Below, in pieces: positions 61,710 through 64,000 of a DNA stretch of 64,000 bases. Source of the stretch: Spirochaeta thermophila DSM 6578 (GTDB lineage Bacteria; Spirochaetota; Spirochaetia; Winmispirales; Winmispiraceae). The stretch is taken from positions 124,001 to 188,000 of the forward strand of contig NC_017583.1 of NCBI RefSeq assembly GCF_000184345.1, given 5' to 3'. The position numbers were made by a program, and so were the translations under genes. How positions within the stretch are numbered: position 1 is the stretch's first letter; every line of letters starts with the position of its first letter. Below the pieces are notes generated by a model. It had not been told where the DNA came from. It saw only the letters and a list, made by a program, of their open reading frames with translations, and searched no databases.

Positions 61710-61901
61710 ATATGGCCCTCCTTAAGATGGGGATAAGTGTTCCATGCCCTTCTGACTCACAGTGTTCAAAGCAAATAACATACCAAAATAACGTCTTGCT
61801 TCATATGCTTCCAGGCATTTTTGATGAGGATATCTCTCAGTCATACAGGAAAATACATTCTCACCGTAGGAGAGGGTGAGGAGTGCCTCATCTCTTTGGG
61901 A

Positions 61902-61925
61902 GGAGCACTATGCACCATGCATAGA
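61902..61925. repeat. Right copy of the 24-bp palindromic direct repeat
   Basis: Core CTATGCACCATGCATAG (61908-61924), arms CTATGCA/TGCATAG. It starts 3-4 nt beyond the LysM gene stop codon and 198 bp upstream of the giant B start at 61709, mirroring the left copy. Confidence 0.85.
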
Positions 61926-61927
61926 CC

Positions 61928-62932
61928 TCATTCCTGCGGTCTGATGTGCGGGATCCTGAGGGGTTTTCCCGCATAGATGAGGTCGGGGTTGGGGATGTGG
62001 TTCTCCTCGGCGATGGCAGGATAGAGCCATGGGTTGTTGTAGAAGGAGTCGGCAAGGTCCCAGAGGGTATCCCCCCATGTGGGGGTGTAGATGATGGTGA
62101 ACTCGGAGGGTGCAGGTCGTGCTGCCTCGGGTGCCTGCGTGGGGGCGGGGATTGGGGTGGCGGCGGGTGTGGTCCGGGGTGGGGCGGACACCTGGGGAGC
62201 CGTCACCTCTCCCAGGAGACGGGGGAGGAACAGGTAGGAGAGTACTCCCCCTACGAGTACGCCCAGGATGAAGCCGAGGATGAAGGGGACCCACATGGAG
62301 GGCTTTCTCTTGACGGGAAGGGCGGCCGATCGTTCTTCTTCCTCCCGCTCGAATCCCGACTGGAGCAGGTTCTGTTCCTCCTCGCTCATGAGGCTGGAGG
62401 AGGAACCCCGCTCTTCTTCGAACGAAAACCCTTCCTCTTCCTCGCCCTCCTCGTATGAGAGGGAAGCCTCCTCATCGAACGGGGTGCCGAAGTCCTCGTC
62501 GTAGGAACGTTCCGTGAGGGATTCCTCCTCTTCCTCGAAGTCCTCTTCCTCGGCGGACTCCTCTTCTTCGGGCATCCGGGTGAGCATGGAGAAGTCTGTG
62601 TCGGGAGAGGGCTCTTCCATGGTGAGTTCGAGGTGCCGCGTCTCACCCGAAGTCCTCTCTCGGGCGGTGGCGGAGAGGTGCTCGTGTGCATCCATCTCCA
62701 GGACGAGTTCCACCTCGGGCTTCTCACCGTCATAGTCGGGGAGGTCGACGGTGAGGGTCCCCAGATATTCCCCTCCCTCCTCGTCGAGGGTGCGATAGAG
62801 ATCTATGTGGACCGCTCGTTGATGGGTGTGGGCAGGTTCGAGAACCACGCGCTTCCGCGAAGGGGTGCCCTCTTCCAGAACGGGAAAGAGGCTGTTGTCA
62901 GCGAGCTTTATGGCGATACGAGGTCGTGCCAT
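61928..62932 (-). CDS. Membrane protein with Hsp70 substrate-domain-like N-terminus and LysM C-terminus
   Basis: 334 residues from ATG 62932 (GAGAGGA box). Residues about 1-105 match the beta-subdomain pattern of the DnaK substrate-binding domain: FPVLEEGTPSRKRVVL, QRAVHIDLYR, YLGTLTVDLPDY, VELVLEMDAHEHLSATARER. There is no ATPase domain. A very acidic linker (about 105-200), one TM helix (about 214-236, FILGFILGVLVGGVLSYLF), a Pro-rich segment and a LysM domain (about 283-332, YTPTWGDTLWDLADSFYNNP) follow. The predicted topology is a cytoplasmic Hsp70-like domain and a periplasmic, peptidoglycan-binding LysM. Function unknown. Confidence 0.8.
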   Translation of the reverse strand: MARPRIAIKLADNSLFPVLEEGTPSRKRVVLEPAHTHQRAVHIDLYRTLDEEGGEYLGTLTVDLPDYDGEKPEVELVLEMDAHEHLSATARERTSGETRHLELTMEEPSPDTDFSMLTRMPEEEESAEEEDFEEEEESLTERSYDEDFGTPFDEEASLSYEEGEEEEGFSFEEERGSSSSLMSEEEQNLLQSGFEREEEERSAALPVKRKPSMWVPFILGFILGVLVGGVLSYLFLPRLLGEVTAPQVSAPPRTTPAATPIPAPTQAPEAARPAPSEFTIIYTPTWGDTLWDLADSFYNNPWLYPAIAEENHIPNPDLIYAGKPLRIPHIRPQE

Positions 62933-62962
62933 TGGGATCCTCTCCATTGACCGTCTATGTTA

Positions 62963-62991
62963 ATTATCGTCACTCCAAGGTATAAAAACAA
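62963..62991 (-). promoter_or_regulatory. Promoter of the LysM/Hsp70-like gene
   Basis: TTGTTT, 17-nt spacer, GATAAT on the minus strand. Predicted +1 near 62956, 24 nt before the ATG. Confidence 0.5.
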
Positions 62992-62999
62992 GGGGCCCC

Positions 63000-63028
63000 T
63001 TGCACGGTGTACGATCTTGTGCTGAGAT
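63000..63028 (+). promoter_or_regulatory. Promoter candidate of the TrmJ-like gene, predicted leaderless
   Basis: TTGCAC, 17-nt spacer, TGAGAT; +1 falls on 63035, the A of the ATG. The hexamers are only moderate matches. Confidence 0.35.
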
Positions 63029-63034
63029 AGGGCC

Positions 63035-63745
63035 ATGGTCCGCGTGATTCTGGTTGAGCCTGAAGGAGCGGAGAACGTGGGGATGGTGGCCCGGGCCATG
63101 GCGAACATGGGACGCGAGAGGCTCGTCCTGGTGCGGCCTGCGTGTGACCACCTCTCACCACCGGCCCAGAGGTATGCGGTGCACGCCGAATCGATCCTGG
63201 AAGGGGCGAGGGTGTGTGAGACCCTGGCGGAAGCCCTGGATGGTGTGGATCTCAGGGTGGCGGTCACCCGCCGGCACGGCCAGTACCGGATGCCCGATCT
63301 CTACCTCCCGGAGTTCCCCGCCTTTCTCGCGGAGTTCACCGGGAGGGAGGTGGCGCTCGTCTTCGGAAGGGAACGGACGGGCCTCACCTCGGAAGAAGTG
63401 CAGGCGTGCGACCTCATCCTCACCATTCCCTCGTCGGGCTCGTGTCCTTCGCTCAATCTCGCCCAGGCGGTGATGGTGGTGCTCTACGAGCTCATGCGGG
63501 CGAGTTTCCTCTCGCTCGCACCGAACCGGGAGGAGGATCTGCGGCCCTATCTCGAGGAGGCGGTTGTCAGGGCCAGGGAGGTGCTCGAAAAACTGGGCTA
63601 CTACCGGAACATCCCCGAGGAAAAGGTGGCCTTCTCGGTGAGGAAGGTGATCGCCCGCATGGTGAGGGACAGGGAGACCGCCGTGAGGGTCTCCCGCTTC
63701 TTCTCGCACGTGGCGGCCAGGCTCGACCTCCACGGGAAGGACTAG
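63035..63745 (+). CDS. TrmJ-like tRNA/rRNA 2'-O-methyltransferase (SPOUT family)
   Basis: 236 residues. SPOUT motifs in order: [43 protein letters not shown] and [23 protein letters not shown], which give the SAM-binding knot. The C-terminal helical extension ([19 protein letters not shown]-like region) is like that of TrmJ, which modifies position 32 of tRNAs; the exact target is inferred. No well-spaced ribosome site precedes the ATG. It ends with a 3-nt overlap of the convergent aspS. Confidence 0.88.
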   Translation: MVRVILVEPEGAENVGMVARAMANMGRERLVLVRPACDHLSPPAQRYAVHAESILEGARVCETLAEALDGVDLRVAVTRRHGQYRMPDLYLPEFPAFLAEFTGREVALVFGRERTGLTSEEVQACDLILTIPSSGSCPSLNLAQAVMVVLYELMRASFLSLAPNREEDLRPYLEEAVVRAREVLEKLGYYRNIPEEKVAFSVRKVIARMVRDRETAVRVSRFFSHVAARLDLHGKD

Positions 63746-64000
63746 TCCTCTTCGGGGAGTACCACCCGCAGGTGGAGTTCCTCGAGCTGTGCAGGGTCGA
63801 CCTCGGCGGGTGATCCGTCGAGCGGGGAGAGCCCTGCGGCGGTCTTGGGAAAGGCGATGACCTCTCGTATGGTCTCCTCCCCCGCCATGATCATCACGAG
63901 CCTGTCGAGCCCGGGGGCGATGCCTCCGTGGGGGGGCGGACCGTACTTGAAGGCCGTGGTGAGGAACCCGAACCGGGAGGCGGCCTCCGCCTCGCTGAAT
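63742..64000 (-). CDS. aspS: Aspartyl-tRNA synthetase, C-terminal part
   Basis: The last 85 codons are in the window; the 5' part lies beyond position 64000. [20 protein letters not shown] followed by [11 protein letters not shown] is class II motif 3 of AspS, then [13 protein letters not shown] and the short tail ending [12 protein letters not shown]. Charges tRNA-Asp. Stop at 63742. Confidence 0.95.
   Translation of the reverse strand, partial: FSEAEAASRFGFLTTAFKYGPPPHGGIAPGLDRLVMIMAGEETIREVIAFPKTAAGLSPLDGSPAEVDPAQLEELHLRVVLPEED

Overview
The window is about 62% G+C, densely coded chromosomal DNA. The gene content points to a free-living, probably thermophilic spirochaete; the Spirochaeta thermophila/Winmispira group fits best. 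That placement is an inference from gene content and style: tandem Cache chemoreceptors, a full che operon, a Rex-like regulator, surface lipoproteins with relaxed lipoboxes and Hsp70-like/LysM envelope proteins. No tRNA, rRNA, transposase, integrase or CRISPR array was seen.

Layout. 1-3202 (minus): two tandem, nearly identical chemoreceptors whose ligand-binding pockets differ. 3368-7143: pyruvate kinase, then a major-facilitator transporter fused to HEAT repeats. 7250-14328: a chemotaxis operon cheA-cheY-cheW-(receptor-like membrane protein)-cheR-cheD-cheB. 14383-17567: leuCD and an M29 aminopeptidase. 17564-20615 (minus): a five-gene run of two DUF4230-type envelope proteins, thioredoxin, a 51-residue small ORF and a CorC/HlyC-type CBS membrane protein. 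20728-24745: hisA, a hisIE-like gene whose HisI half has decayed, a periplasmic binding protein and a degenerate histidine kinase. 24829-28432: transketolase and xylulokinase. 28488-30308 (minus): a membrane-anchored protein of unknown function. 30426-38334: TPR lipoprotein, DHH phosphoesterase, TraB-family protein, YdcF-family protein, hybrid histidine kinase, radA. 38339-43837 (minus): TPP riboswitch plus thiS-thiG-thiH-thiF-thiD2E-thiC. 43826-46834 (minus): rex-serC-serA with its own promoter and an apparent Rex operator over the rex start codon. 46863-61925: a 15-kb block with two giant Ig-like repeat surface proteins and a small membrane protein, bounded by two copies of a palindromic 24-bp direct repeat. 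61928-64000: a LysM/Hsp70-substrate-domain-like membrane protein, a TrmJ-like RNA methyltransferase and the C-terminus of aspS.

How the genes work together. The che operon holds the kinase, coupling, adaptation (CheR, CheB, CheD) and response functions for receptors such as the tandem pair. Thiazole synthesis, pyrimidine synthesis (ThiC) and coupling sit in one transcript in which each downstream start codon overlaps the stop codon before it. That transcript has a TPP riboswitch and an intrinsic terminator joined by an exact 9-nt switch sequence. Serine synthesis (PGDH makes NADH) is co-transcribed with the NADH sensor Rex. Transketolase and xylulokinase form a pentose-use pair.

The most notable points are the repeat-bounded giant-protein block, a series of sigma70-like promoters whose predicted +1 falls on the start codon (leaderless mRNAs), the NADH-responsive serine operon, and several rearranged signalling proteins: CheA with an MshEN-like module, a receptor-like protein without a sensor domain, a kinase with no phosphoacceptor His, and a membrane-tethered Hsp70-type substrate domain joined to LysM.
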